This document shows, piece by piece, positions 6,051 to 11,539 of a stretch of DNA of 11,539 nt. Both the position numbers and the translations under genes were made by a program. The notes below the pieces were generated by a model that saw only the letters and a list, made by a program, of their open reading frames with translations, had not been told where the DNA came from and did no database searches. Numbering within the stretch: the stretch's first letter is position 1; every line of letters begins with the position of its first letter. Source of the stretch: an uncultured Lachnospiraceae bacterium (GTDB lineage: Bacteria > Bacillota > Clostridia > Lachnospirales > Lachnospiraceae); assembly GCA_946630645.1 (NCBI GenBank), contig CAMOZD010000010.1, positions 1-11,539 on the forward strand, given 5' to 3'.

Positions 6051-8735
6051 TCACTCCCTCCAGTAGCGGAGCCGGCTGTCAAGACCGTCTGTCTCCAGCT
6101 CGATGGCCCCTCCCCAAAGGGTAGCGAACATGCTCCCCTTTTTTACACCGGCAGCCTCCAGCCGCTCAATCGTCTCCCTGTGAGGGTGGCCATAACGGTT
6201 ATCCCTGCCGGCGGAAATGACTGCCTGTTTTGGCCCAAACCAGGCCAGGAAGGCTCGCCGGCTGGAATGGCTGCTGCCATGATGGGCCACCTTTAAAAGG
6301 GAAAGTCCGTCAGCAAGACCGGTCAGCAGCCTGCGGCCTGTTTCTCTCTCATAATCTTTCATCCAGCAGACCAGGTCCTCCTCCTGGTCTCCCTCCAGAT
6401 CCCCGGTAAAAAGGGCGTCAAAAGCTCCATACTTAAGATAAAGAACCACCGAATAAGCATTGCGGTCATCGGCGTCCAGCCCTTTCCAGGGACTCAGGCA
6501 GTAAAAAATTGCCCGGCCGGCCTGCAGCTGCCTTCCCCGCTCTATCCTGTGGACCCGGACTCCCCTGGCCCGGGCCAGGTCCAGTATTTCCTGGAAATGA
6601 TCATCAGTCTTCTCTGCCTCTCCCATCTCAGGAAGCAGGAGATTGGTGACCGGATAGTCTTTTTGCAGCAATTCTTTCACCCCGGAGATATGATCGTCAT
6701 CCGTATGGGTGATGACCAGGTAGTCAAGACGACTTATACCATAATATTTCAGGGCCGGTCTGATAACATAGCTGCCTATTTCCTGCCGGCTGCTGCTGCC
6801 ACCGTCAATCATCATATGGCGGCCATCGGGCAAGGCCAGTAGAATGCATTCTCCCTGGCCTACGGAAAGCATGGTCATCCTAAGCTGGTCTGATGGTTTG
6901 AAAACCAGGACCAGACAGAGGCCTGCCGCCAGGGCAGAAAGCCCCCGCCAGCTTCTCCGGTACCAAAGCCAGACTGCCCCCGCCTCCAAGCCATAAAGGA
7001 AAAAGATGGCGGCCAGGCTGGGACATCCGGTAAGCAGATAAGAAAAGGGCAGACTCCTGCAGGCCTCAAAGACCAGGCTGAAGCAGCGCAGGATAAGTTC
7101 TGCCGGCAGACAAATCAAAAAAGCAAGGCGAATAGCGGCAGGCCGGGAGAAAAAGGAAAGAAGGCTGCCGGCCAGTCCTCCGGCCAGGGCAGACAGGAGC
7201 ACCGGCATCATGGCCGGAAGTACAAGAAGATTGAGAAAAATACTGTAGGGCGACCAGCCGTAAAAAAAGCGAAGAATCAGGGGCATGGTTACCATGCTGA
7301 TGACCAGGCTGGCGGCCAGGCTGTCCCGGGCCCGGTCCACCAGCAGGGGCTGTCCCTTTTTCTGCCGCAGGCCAGTCCTGGTCCTGAACAGGATCTCCCA
7401 GTCCCCAGGTCTCAGTTCCCCGGTTTTTTTCGTGTATTTCCTCCTGTCTGCCAGCTGATCCCTGGCCCAGGGCCAGACCAGGCCCACGGCAAAGACGGAG
7501 GCAAAGGAAAGAATACTGCCGGTCTCCTTGATTCTGAGAGGGGATGACAGTAACAGAACACTCCCTGCCAGGGCCAGGGAGGAAGGGACATCATAATCTG
7601 CGCCATAATACTGGGAAAGAAGGAAAGTCAGATACATGACTGTAGCCCTGGTGACAGAGCTGCCAAAGCCAACCATGGTTCCGTAACAGGCCAGGACCAG
7701 ACCTCCCGCCAGACAGGCCGGGCCATAGCCCAGACCTCTTTTGCGGAGTCTCTTAAAAATCCATCCTCCCACCACTGACACATGAAGGCCGCTGATGGCC
7801 AGCAGGTGGGCCACCCCATTTTCCTCATAGAGCTCTCTGCCCTCCTCGGAAAGCTCTGACTTGTCTCCCAATACCATGGCCTTGAAGACCCCTCTCTCCC
7901 TCTCCGCTACACATTCTGTATAGATATCTGCCATCCTTCTTCCAAATAGATAAACCAGTCTGGCGGGGGAAAAAGCCGGTCTGTCCAGGGAGAGCAGTCT
8001 CTCCATTCTGAAACTGTAGCGGATCCCGTTAGCATAATAGTAGTCCCTTGCCGGAAACTCTCCCGGGTTTTCCGCTATGTCAAAGGCCTGCAGTCTTCCG
8101 GTCAGGACTACCCGGTCACCGGGACAGAGCCTGTCCTCCACTTCCCCGGTCACCCGGCAGTGGTAAGAACACCGGAAAAAACGGTTCCTGTAACGGAAAA
8201 CCGCATTCTTCTTTATCAGCAGACTGGTGGCGGTCGCCGTCTTTTTCACCGCTTCCCCCTGCCCCTGCAGCAGGCCGGTCGGAGCCGGGTCCCCCAACCT
8301 GCCGGCCTGGTCCAGGAGAAGCTCCGCCTGGTCAGGCTGGCCCTGGGCCAGGAAGGTCAAAGCCCCCAGGAACATAAAAAAGCATAATAAAATAAGACTG
8401 GTCTTACCATCCTTCCCAGTCTCCTTTCTGCCTGCAAACAGGCTCACAGCCCTCAGGCTTATTGTTCTGACTGTCCCTGTCAGTCTGTCTGGCCTGATTA
8501 TTCCCGGCAGCCTGCCTGTTCTGACTGCTCCGGCAAGCCTGCCTGGCCCAAGCGAAGATCCTGTCTGGGGCAGCCTTAAGCCGGCAGCCGGACTCCGGCT
8601 TCGCTTCCTGTACCATAACAAGGCATAAAAAATAAAAACCAATACCGGCAAAAAAAGACCCGGCTTTCCCAGGACAAGGGCGGCGGCCTCTCCAAGCACA
8701 AGTCCTGTCCATGCGATAAAGACTGGTCTTCTCAT
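6051..8735 (-). CDS. comEC: Competence protein ComEC/Rec2 (DNA uptake channel)
   Basis: This is a polytopic membrane protein that carries single-stranded DNA across the membrane in natural transformation. At 894 residues it is full length. The N-terminal membrane segments lie near 8-40 and 112-130 and flank a hydrophilic stretch. A DUF4131-type OB-like region spans about 165-245, with PGEFPARDYYYANGI. The Competence domain runs from about 280 to 610, with MVLGDKSEL, HLLAISGLHVS at 310-320, and many membrane helices. The C-terminal metallo-beta-lactamase-like domain (about 618-885) keeps metal-ligand motifs: HTDDDH at 677-682, TGD at 777-779 and AHHGSSH at 817-823. Active nuclease function is therefore plausible. 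The start ATG has only a weak ribosome binding site (AAGAG), which suggests low translation despite a strong promoter. In many Firmicutes holA follows comEC; here an ACT gene does. Confidence 0.95.
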   Translation of the reverse strand: MRRPVFIAWTGLVLGEAAALVLGKPGLFLPVLVFIFYALLWYRKRSRSPAAGLRLPQTGSSLGPGRLAGAVRTGRLPGIIRPDRLTGTVRTISLRAVSLFAGRKETGKDGKTSLILLCFFMFLGALTFLAQGQPDQAELLLDQAGRLGDPAPTGLLQGQGEAVKKTATATSLLIKKNAVFRYRNRFFRCSYHCRVTGEVEDRLCPGDRVVLTGRLQAFDIAENPGEFPARDYYYANGIRYSFRMERLLSLDRPAFSPARLVYLFGRRMADIYTECVAERERGVFKAMVLGDKSELSEEGRELYEENGVAHLLAISGLHVSVVGGWIFKRLRKRGLGYGPACLAGGLVLACYGTMVGFGSSVTRATVMYLTFLLSQYYGADYDVPSSLALAGSVLLLSSPLRIKETGSILSFASVFAVGLVWPWARDQLADRRKYTKKTGELRPGDWEILFRTRTGLRQKKGQPLLVDRARDSLAASLVISMVTMPLILRFFYGWSPYSIFLNLLVLPAMMPVLLSALAGGLAGSLLSFFSRPAAIRLAFLICLPAELILRCFSLVFEACRSLPFSYLLTGCPSLAAIFFLYGLEAGAVWLWYRRSWRGLSALAAGLCLVLVFKPSDQLRMTMLSVGQGECILLALPDGRHMMIDGGSSSRQEIGSYVIRPALKYYGISRLDYLVITHTDDDHISGVKELLQKDYPVTNLLLPEMGEAEKTDDHFQEILDLARARGVRVHRIERGRQLQAGRAIFYCLSPWKGLDADDRNAYSVVLYLKYGAFDALFTGDLEGDQEEDLVCWMKDYERETGRRLLTGLADGLSLLKVAHHGSSHSSRRAFLAWFGPKQAVISAGRDNRYGHPHRETIERLEAAGVKKGSMFATLWGGAIELETDGLDSRLRYWRE
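8465..8545 (-). repeat. 27-bp minisatellite, three copies, inside comEC
   Basis: Three adjacent 27-base units (8465-8491, 8492-8518, 8519-8545) share about 19-20 of 27 positions by eye. The first and third both start TTCTGACTG. They encode ComEC residues of about 65-91 as GRLAGAVRT, GRLPGIIRP and DRLTGTVRT. The unit length is a multiple of three, so copy changes would keep the reading frame. The repeat lies in the low-complexity, Arg/Gly-rich hydrophilic segment between the first membrane helices. Confidence 0.7.
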
Positions 8736-8903
8736 GTTTTCTCTTAAACCTGTTTCTATCCTCTTTTCTTTTCTAAGCTTCTGTCAATAAGTCCCTTTCT
8801 TTTTCGCTTATCAGCCTTTTCTTACGATGGCTCTTCCCTGTTAGCGCCAGAATTCCTTTCTCAGGGCCCCCCTTCCTGTTTATTGAAGATATGTAAATAT
8901 TTT
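8736..8903 (-). other. Long leader of comEC, no gene seen
   Basis: The predicted comEC transcript has about 168 untranslated bases. I found no ATG-started ORF with a ribosome binding site in it and no recognised riboswitch. It holds a purine-rich stretch and small possible stems, such as CCCTG/CAGGG around 21 bases and AGCC/GGCT. No terminator-like hairpin with a T run was seen. Its length is the only hint of regulation. Confidence 0.4.
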
Positions 8904-8909
8904 CCAAAG

Positions 8910-8938
8910 ATATTAGCATGGTCCGGACTGACTGTCAA
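8910..8938 (-). promoter_or_regulatory. Near-consensus promoter of comEC
   Basis: The minus strand has a perfect -35 TTGACA (8933-8938), a 17-base spacer, and a -10 TAATAT (8910-8915). A TGC immediately before the -10 adds an extended element. Transcription should start near 8903, about 168 bases before the comEC start codon. This is the strongest promoter in the window by sequence. Confidence 0.8.
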
Positions 8939-8996
8939 TCCCTTGGAAAAAGGGCGGCACGGACCCGGGAGAAAGAAAAAACCCGGAGGACATAAG

Positions 8997-9029
8997 AAAA
9001 CCCTTCCAGCCTGAAAAGGCGAAAGGGTT
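8997..9029 (-). terminator. Intrinsic terminator of the MATE-rsmJ-beta-helix operon
   Basis: In the transcript, AACCCTT pairs with AAGGGTT and an inner GCCT/AGGC stem closes a 4-base loop. TTTTCTTAT follows. It lies about 170 bases past the stop codon of the beta-helix gene and about 60 bases before the comEC -35, so it separates the two transcription units. Confidence 0.85.
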
Positions 9030-9066
9030 CCCCATTATTATTTACCATGATATCCTGGACCAGCGG

Positions 9067-9172
9067 CTTTTGCCAATTAATATAAGAACCAGCTTTTCCA
9101 ATCACATTTGCCAATCAGCTTGTAACAACCGGTTATTGCCAATCAGACTTTTGCCGGATAACCTTTATCCGG
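9067..9172. repeat. Degenerate 26-28 bp tandem repeats in the 3' UTR
   Basis: Read on the plus strand, units at 9067-9092, 9093-9118 and 9119-9146 begin with CTT and end with CAG. Their lengths are 26, 26 and 28 bases. They share a (T)TTGCCAATCAG-like core, seen as TTTTGCCAATTAA, TTTTCCAATCA, TTTGCCAATCAG and TATTGCCAATCAG. A fourth partial unit starts at 9148 with CTTTTGCC and runs into a 9-base perfect hairpin, GCCGGATAA/TTATCCGGC (9153-9173), that has no T run. All of this lies between the beta-helix stop codon and its terminator, so it would be transcribed as 3' UTR. No ORF was seen here. Confidence 0.55.
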
Positions 9173-9200
9173 CCACCACCTGCCGGTCAGCCGTTAGCGG

Positions 9201-10325
9201 CTACCATTTGGTGACGTAATTACCCCAGGCCCTGATGGTGCCCACCTTAGTCGCAGAGAAAGCCCTGTGGGCACCCCGCTTACAATAAAGTTTGTTGTTC
9301 TTGATAATCACCTGGTCATAACCGCTTTTAGAGTGGCTGTTAAAGGAGAGGGCATTGCGGCCTCCGCCTATTCTGTTACCGATGATATTCACAGTGAACT
9401 TCCTGTAGAGAGGAGGTATTTTTCCCATGAGACAATAATGACAGCCTATGGAATAGGTTGAAGATTTCTTCTTTTTCCTGGAGATTATGGTGTTATTACT
9501 CACAGTGGACCCCAGCACATTGAACATGGCCAGGCCTTCGCTTTTAGCCCCGATAATCGTATTGCCGGTGATGACAATGTTCTTGTGGAATTGCCTGAGG
9601 TAGCCCTTCCTGCCAGACTTGGCATCCTTGGATGCAAAATTAGCACAGATTCCCCGGCAGCCCCTGACATAGCAGTTTTTAATCAGTATATTTTCACAGG
9701 GAGCCCCATTCCAGAGATTCAGGCCCCATGCATTATAATTCTTGAGAAAAAGAGCCGTCAGGGGAGCGGCCAGATCAATCTGGATGGCCTCCTCCACACT
9801 CTTTCTGCCACCCTTTCCCAGGCCGTCTATATTACAATTACTGATTGTCACATTTTTGCATCCCACCAGTTCAATACTGTGGTAATTCAGGTTACACCAA
9901 CGCATGGTCATGTTGGTAAATGAGATATTTTGACCGTGGCTGATCTTTATGGCGCTTTTTTTGACCCCCCAGGGACTGCTGCTGACCCAGGTTCCGCCAT
10001 TGATCCTGAAATTCTGAATCGCACTGTAGCCGGTGCATTCAGGAACATTGAGCAAAATACAGCTCTTTCCCTTGATCGTGGCCCCGGTGGCTTCAATGGT
10101 CCAGTTACTTTTTACATGGAGGACCTTGCTGCCAAGGTCATAGGTCTCACCGGGGACCAGCTTTACATATCCTGTCTCTTCCAGCTCTTTCTTGATGGCC
10201 TTATAGTCTGACTTGGCCCCTGAGCCTCCGGCCACAGATTTCACTTCTCCGGCCCGGACCGGCAGCCATGAAAAGATGACCGCAAAGGCCAACATAAGCA
10301 GACTGCAACAAAACTTCTTCAACAT
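9201..10325 (-). CDS. Secreted right-handed parallel beta-helix protein, function unknown
   Basis: The 374-residue protein starts with a secretion signal: MLKK, a hydrophobic core, and a VRA-G cleavage site near 25/26. The mature part has a short N-terminal cap with LVPGETYDLG. Repeated coils follow, in which Ile/Val positions alternate with Asn turns, such as ISFTNMTMRWCN, VTISNCNIDG, ILIKNCYVRG, IVITGNTIIG and VIIKNNKLYC. This is the pattern of pectate-lyase-like beta-helices (PbH1 repeats). A block with EEAIQIDL lies mid-protein, as in uncharacterised secreted proteins of gut Clostridia. No catalytic triad of a known lyase or hydrolase family could be assigned. The ATG at 10323-10325 is preferred: AGGAGG lies 7 bases before it but only 1 base before the ATG at 10331. 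No membrane anchor or sortase motif was seen, and the mature form is basic and probably released or wall-bound. Confidence 0.85.
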   Translation of the reverse strand: MLKKFCCSLLMLAFAVIFSWLPVRAGEVKSVAGGSGAKSDYKAIKKELEETGYVKLVPGETYDLGSKVLHVKSNWTIEATGATIKGKSCILLNVPECTGYSAIQNFRINGGTWVSSSPWGVKKSAIKISHGQNISFTNMTMRWCNLNYHSIELVGCKNVTISNCNIDGLGKGGRKSVEEAIQIDLAAPLTALFLKNYNAWGLNLWNGAPCENILIKNCYVRGCRGICANFASKDAKSGRKGYLRQFHKNIVITGNTIIGAKSEGLAMFNVLGSTVSNNTIISRKKKKSSTYSIGCHYCLMGKIPPLYRKFTVNIIGNRIGGGRNALSFNSHSKSGYDQVIIKNNKLYCKRGAHRAFSATKVGTIRAWGNYVTKW

Positions 10326-10337
10326 TTTCATACCTCC

Positions 10338-10479
10338 TCAACGGATTCTCTTCTCCTTGACATATTTCCCAACTGCAATGGACAGGTCATTCTGCTGCCA
10401 GACCCTGGATTTAATTTTCCCCGGCCTGGCTGAATACCTTTCCCTTTACCTGGTCCGGATCCAATCCTTTCCTAGTCAT
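10338..10479 (-). pseudogene. Probable small gene (46 residues) split by a one-base frameshift
   Basis: An ATG at 10477-10479 follows a good ribosome binding site (AAGGGTGATC, overlapping the rsmJ stop). It opens 22 codons, MTRKGLDPDQVKGKVFSQAG and two more, then meets TAA at 10411-10413. Removing one base from the GGGGAAAA run (10415-10422) restores a single frame. That frame continues as KIKSRVWQQNDLSIAVGKY and a few more residues, to a TGA at 10338-10340 lying inside the ribosome binding site of the next gene. The combined product would be 46 residues and strongly basic, with codons like the neighbours (CAG, AAG, GTC, CTG). The snug fit between rsmJ and the beta-helix gene argues for a real coding sequence. 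It could be a sequencing error, a decayed gene or chance. I do not recognise the family. Confidence 0.4.
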
Positions 10480-10486
10480 AATCTGA

Positions 10487-11287
10487 TCACCCTTCCTGCC
10501 TGCAGATCTGCCGGCCCGGCAGGACATAACAGTCGAACCTGACATTTTTACAGACGATGGAATGACTGGCCTTCTTTCCTGCCAGGGGCTGACCCTTAAC
10601 GGGTCTCTTTACAACAATTCTGGCCGGACCGGCTGCCAGGGCGGCAGCCATCAGCTCCTCCTCTTTCGAACAGGGCAGCTCCAGTTTTTGCAATAACTGC
10701 AGCTTCTTCTTACTGATGCCCGACTTCTGCTTGGCCGGAAACATGGGATCCAGATAAACCAGGTCCGCTTTCCCTGCCAGCTTTCCCAAAGTCTCTATGC
10801 CATCGCCCCTGACCAGGCTCATCCTTGCGGCTGCCTCTGAGAGATCAGGGTCCTTACGGGCCCTGCAAAGAGCATCCTGAAGAAGGGCCGCGATGACCGG
10901 GTTATATTCACATAATACTACAGAATATCCGCCGCAGGCAAGGATAAAGGAATCCTCACCCAGGCCTGCCGTGGCATCCACAGCCAGTGGGTGCTCAGGG
11001 AGATCCTTGGTCCTGGCCGCCCGCAGAAGCTTCTCATGCTGCAGGTGACCTCCCCGGACCCGGGGAAGCAGCTGGCGAAAATCCCCTCTCAGTTCCAGCT
11101 TGCCTTCCACCAGGGTCAGGCCGCTGGCGTCCAGGCGCAGGTATCTCTCCTTTTCCGGCAGGTCTTCCTGGCTGAAAAGCAACTGACAGGCCTCCTCTCC
11201 CCCAGGGAGCCTCCCGTCATCAAACCAGGCATTAAAGGCCAGGGCTTTCTCCTTATAACCAATGTCAGAGACATATATTCTGATCAT
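10487..11287 (-). CDS. rsmJ: 16S rRNA (guanine-N2) methyltransferase RsmJ-like
   Basis: This is a class I SAM-dependent methyltransferase. E. coli RsmJ (YhiQ) methylates N2 of G1516 in 16S rRNA. The 266-residue protein has an N-terminal region of its own. The Rossmann core follows, with motif I VDATAGLGED at 103-112, an acidic residue E127 ending strand 2 in CEYNPVIAALL, GD at 161-162, and the catalytic motif DPMFPAKQKS at 180-189. VVKRP (225-229) and RFDCY (250-254) complete the RsmJ pattern. The VDATAGLG, NPVIAALL, DPMFP.KQKS and KRP blocks match the E. coli protein closely, so the family call is strong. The exact target base in this organism is inferred. The ATG has GAGG 5 bases upstream. 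The gene starts 23 bases after the MATE gene and is followed by the small ORF at 10479. Confidence 0.9.
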   Translation of the reverse strand: MIRIYVSDIGYKEKALAFNAWFDDGRLPGGEEACQLLFSQEDLPEKERYLRLDASGLTLVEGKLELRGDFRQLLPRVRGGHLQHEKLLRAARTKDLPEHPLAVDATAGLGEDSFILACGGYSVVLCEYNPVIAALLQDALCRARKDPDLSEAAARMSLVRGDGIETLGKLAGKADLVYLDPMFPAKQKSGISKKKLQLLQKLELPCSKEEELMAAALAAGPARIVVKRPVKGQPLAGKKASHSIVCKNVRFDCYVLPGRQICRQEG

Positions 11288-11310
11288 TTTTCCTCACTTT
11301 CCTGTTCTTT

Positions 11311-11539
11311 TTAAGCTTCAGCCCTTCCGGCTTTTCCGGAATCCAGCCCGCTGATGATATCCCTGTTGACCCTGCGCAGGAAAATGCTGCTGATGGCAAC
11401 GGCAGCCAGTTCCGCCAGGGGCCAGGCCCACCAGACCAGATTCACATTTCCCATTCTTGCCAGCAGCCAGGCTGCAGGAAGGAGGACGAACAGCTGCCGG
11501 ACCAGGGACATGATCATACTGAGAACGCTTTCCCCGAAG
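11311..11539 (-). CDS. MATE-family multidrug efflux protein, C-terminal end (cut by window edge)
   Basis: Only the last 75 residues are in the window; the frame runs open to the right edge. They read FGESVLSMIMSLVRQLFVL at the front, then two hydrophobic membrane segments, AWPLAE, and a basic tail containing FLRRVNRDI. The SMI-SLVRQL block followed by LLPAAWLLA is typical of the C-terminal helices of MATE sodium- or proton-driven drug/toxin exporters in Firmicutes. The substrate cannot be told. An internal ATG at 11515 is not the true start, because the family sequence continues upstream of it. The stop is 23 bases before rsmJ, so the two genes are probably co-transcribed. Confidence 0.85.
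   Translation of the reverse strand, partial: FGESVLSMIMSLVRQLFVLLPAAWLLARMGNVNLVWWAWPLAELAAVAISSIFLRRVNRDIISGLDSGKAGRAEA

Noticed and set aside
6051..8735. High density of GCCAGG/CCTGGC words in comEC as possible DNA-uptake signals
   Set aside because: They are explained by frequent Leu-Ala codon pairs (CTG GCC) and high GC in a hydrophobic protein, and they also occur in other genes of the window.
8770..8800. Second comEC promoter from TTGACA at about 8783-8788
   Set aside because: No -10 hexamer is found at 16-18 bases; the downstream sequence is A/G-rich.

Overview
The window looks like chromosomal DNA of a Gram-positive anaerobe of class Clostridia, most likely Lachnospiraceae. This rests on moderate GC, a strong AGGAGG-type ribosome binding site at most genes, Gram-positive-type Opp proteins, a lipoprotein peptide-binding protein with a Gly/Ser-rich linker, and extended -10 promoters. 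The assignment is an inference; no marker gene is present. Every gene reads on the minus strand, so transcription runs from the right edge to the left edge.

In order of transcription there are three blocks. (1) 11539-8997: the end of a MATE-family efflux protein, rsmJ (16S rRNA guanine methyltransferase), a probable 46-residue small gene split by a one-base frameshift, and a secreted right-handed beta-helix protein. The spacing suggests one operon. Its 3' UTR carries degenerate 26-28 bp tandem repeats and it ends in a good intrinsic terminator. (2) 8938-6051: a near-consensus promoter, a roughly 170-base leader with no gene, and full-length comEC (DNA-uptake channel with an intact metallo-beta-lactamase-like domain). 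A 27-bp triplicated minisatellite encodes part of the ComEC N-terminal region. (3) 5992-1: an extended -10 promoter and a terminator-like hairpin in the leader of a small double-ACT-domain protein, then a separate promoter and the oligopeptide ABC transporter operon oppA-oppB-oppC-oppD-oppF, with oppF cut off by the window edge.

The Opp genes form a complete importer. OppA is the lipid-anchored binding protein, OppB and OppC form the membrane channel, and OppD and OppF are the two ATPases. oppA is separated from oppB by 250 bases holding five successive hairpins. This fits a device that keeps the binding protein in excess over the membrane components. From oppB on the genes are tightly packed, and oppD overlaps oppF by 17 bases.

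No tRNA, rRNA, CRISPR array, insertion sequence or phage gene was seen. The content is mostly ordinary core metabolism. The best second-look items are RNA-level structures (oppA-oppB spacer, ACT-gene leader), the frameshifted small ORF, the two minisatellite-like arrays, and the uncharacterised secreted beta-helix protein. I see no clear evidence of an undescribed multi-gene system.
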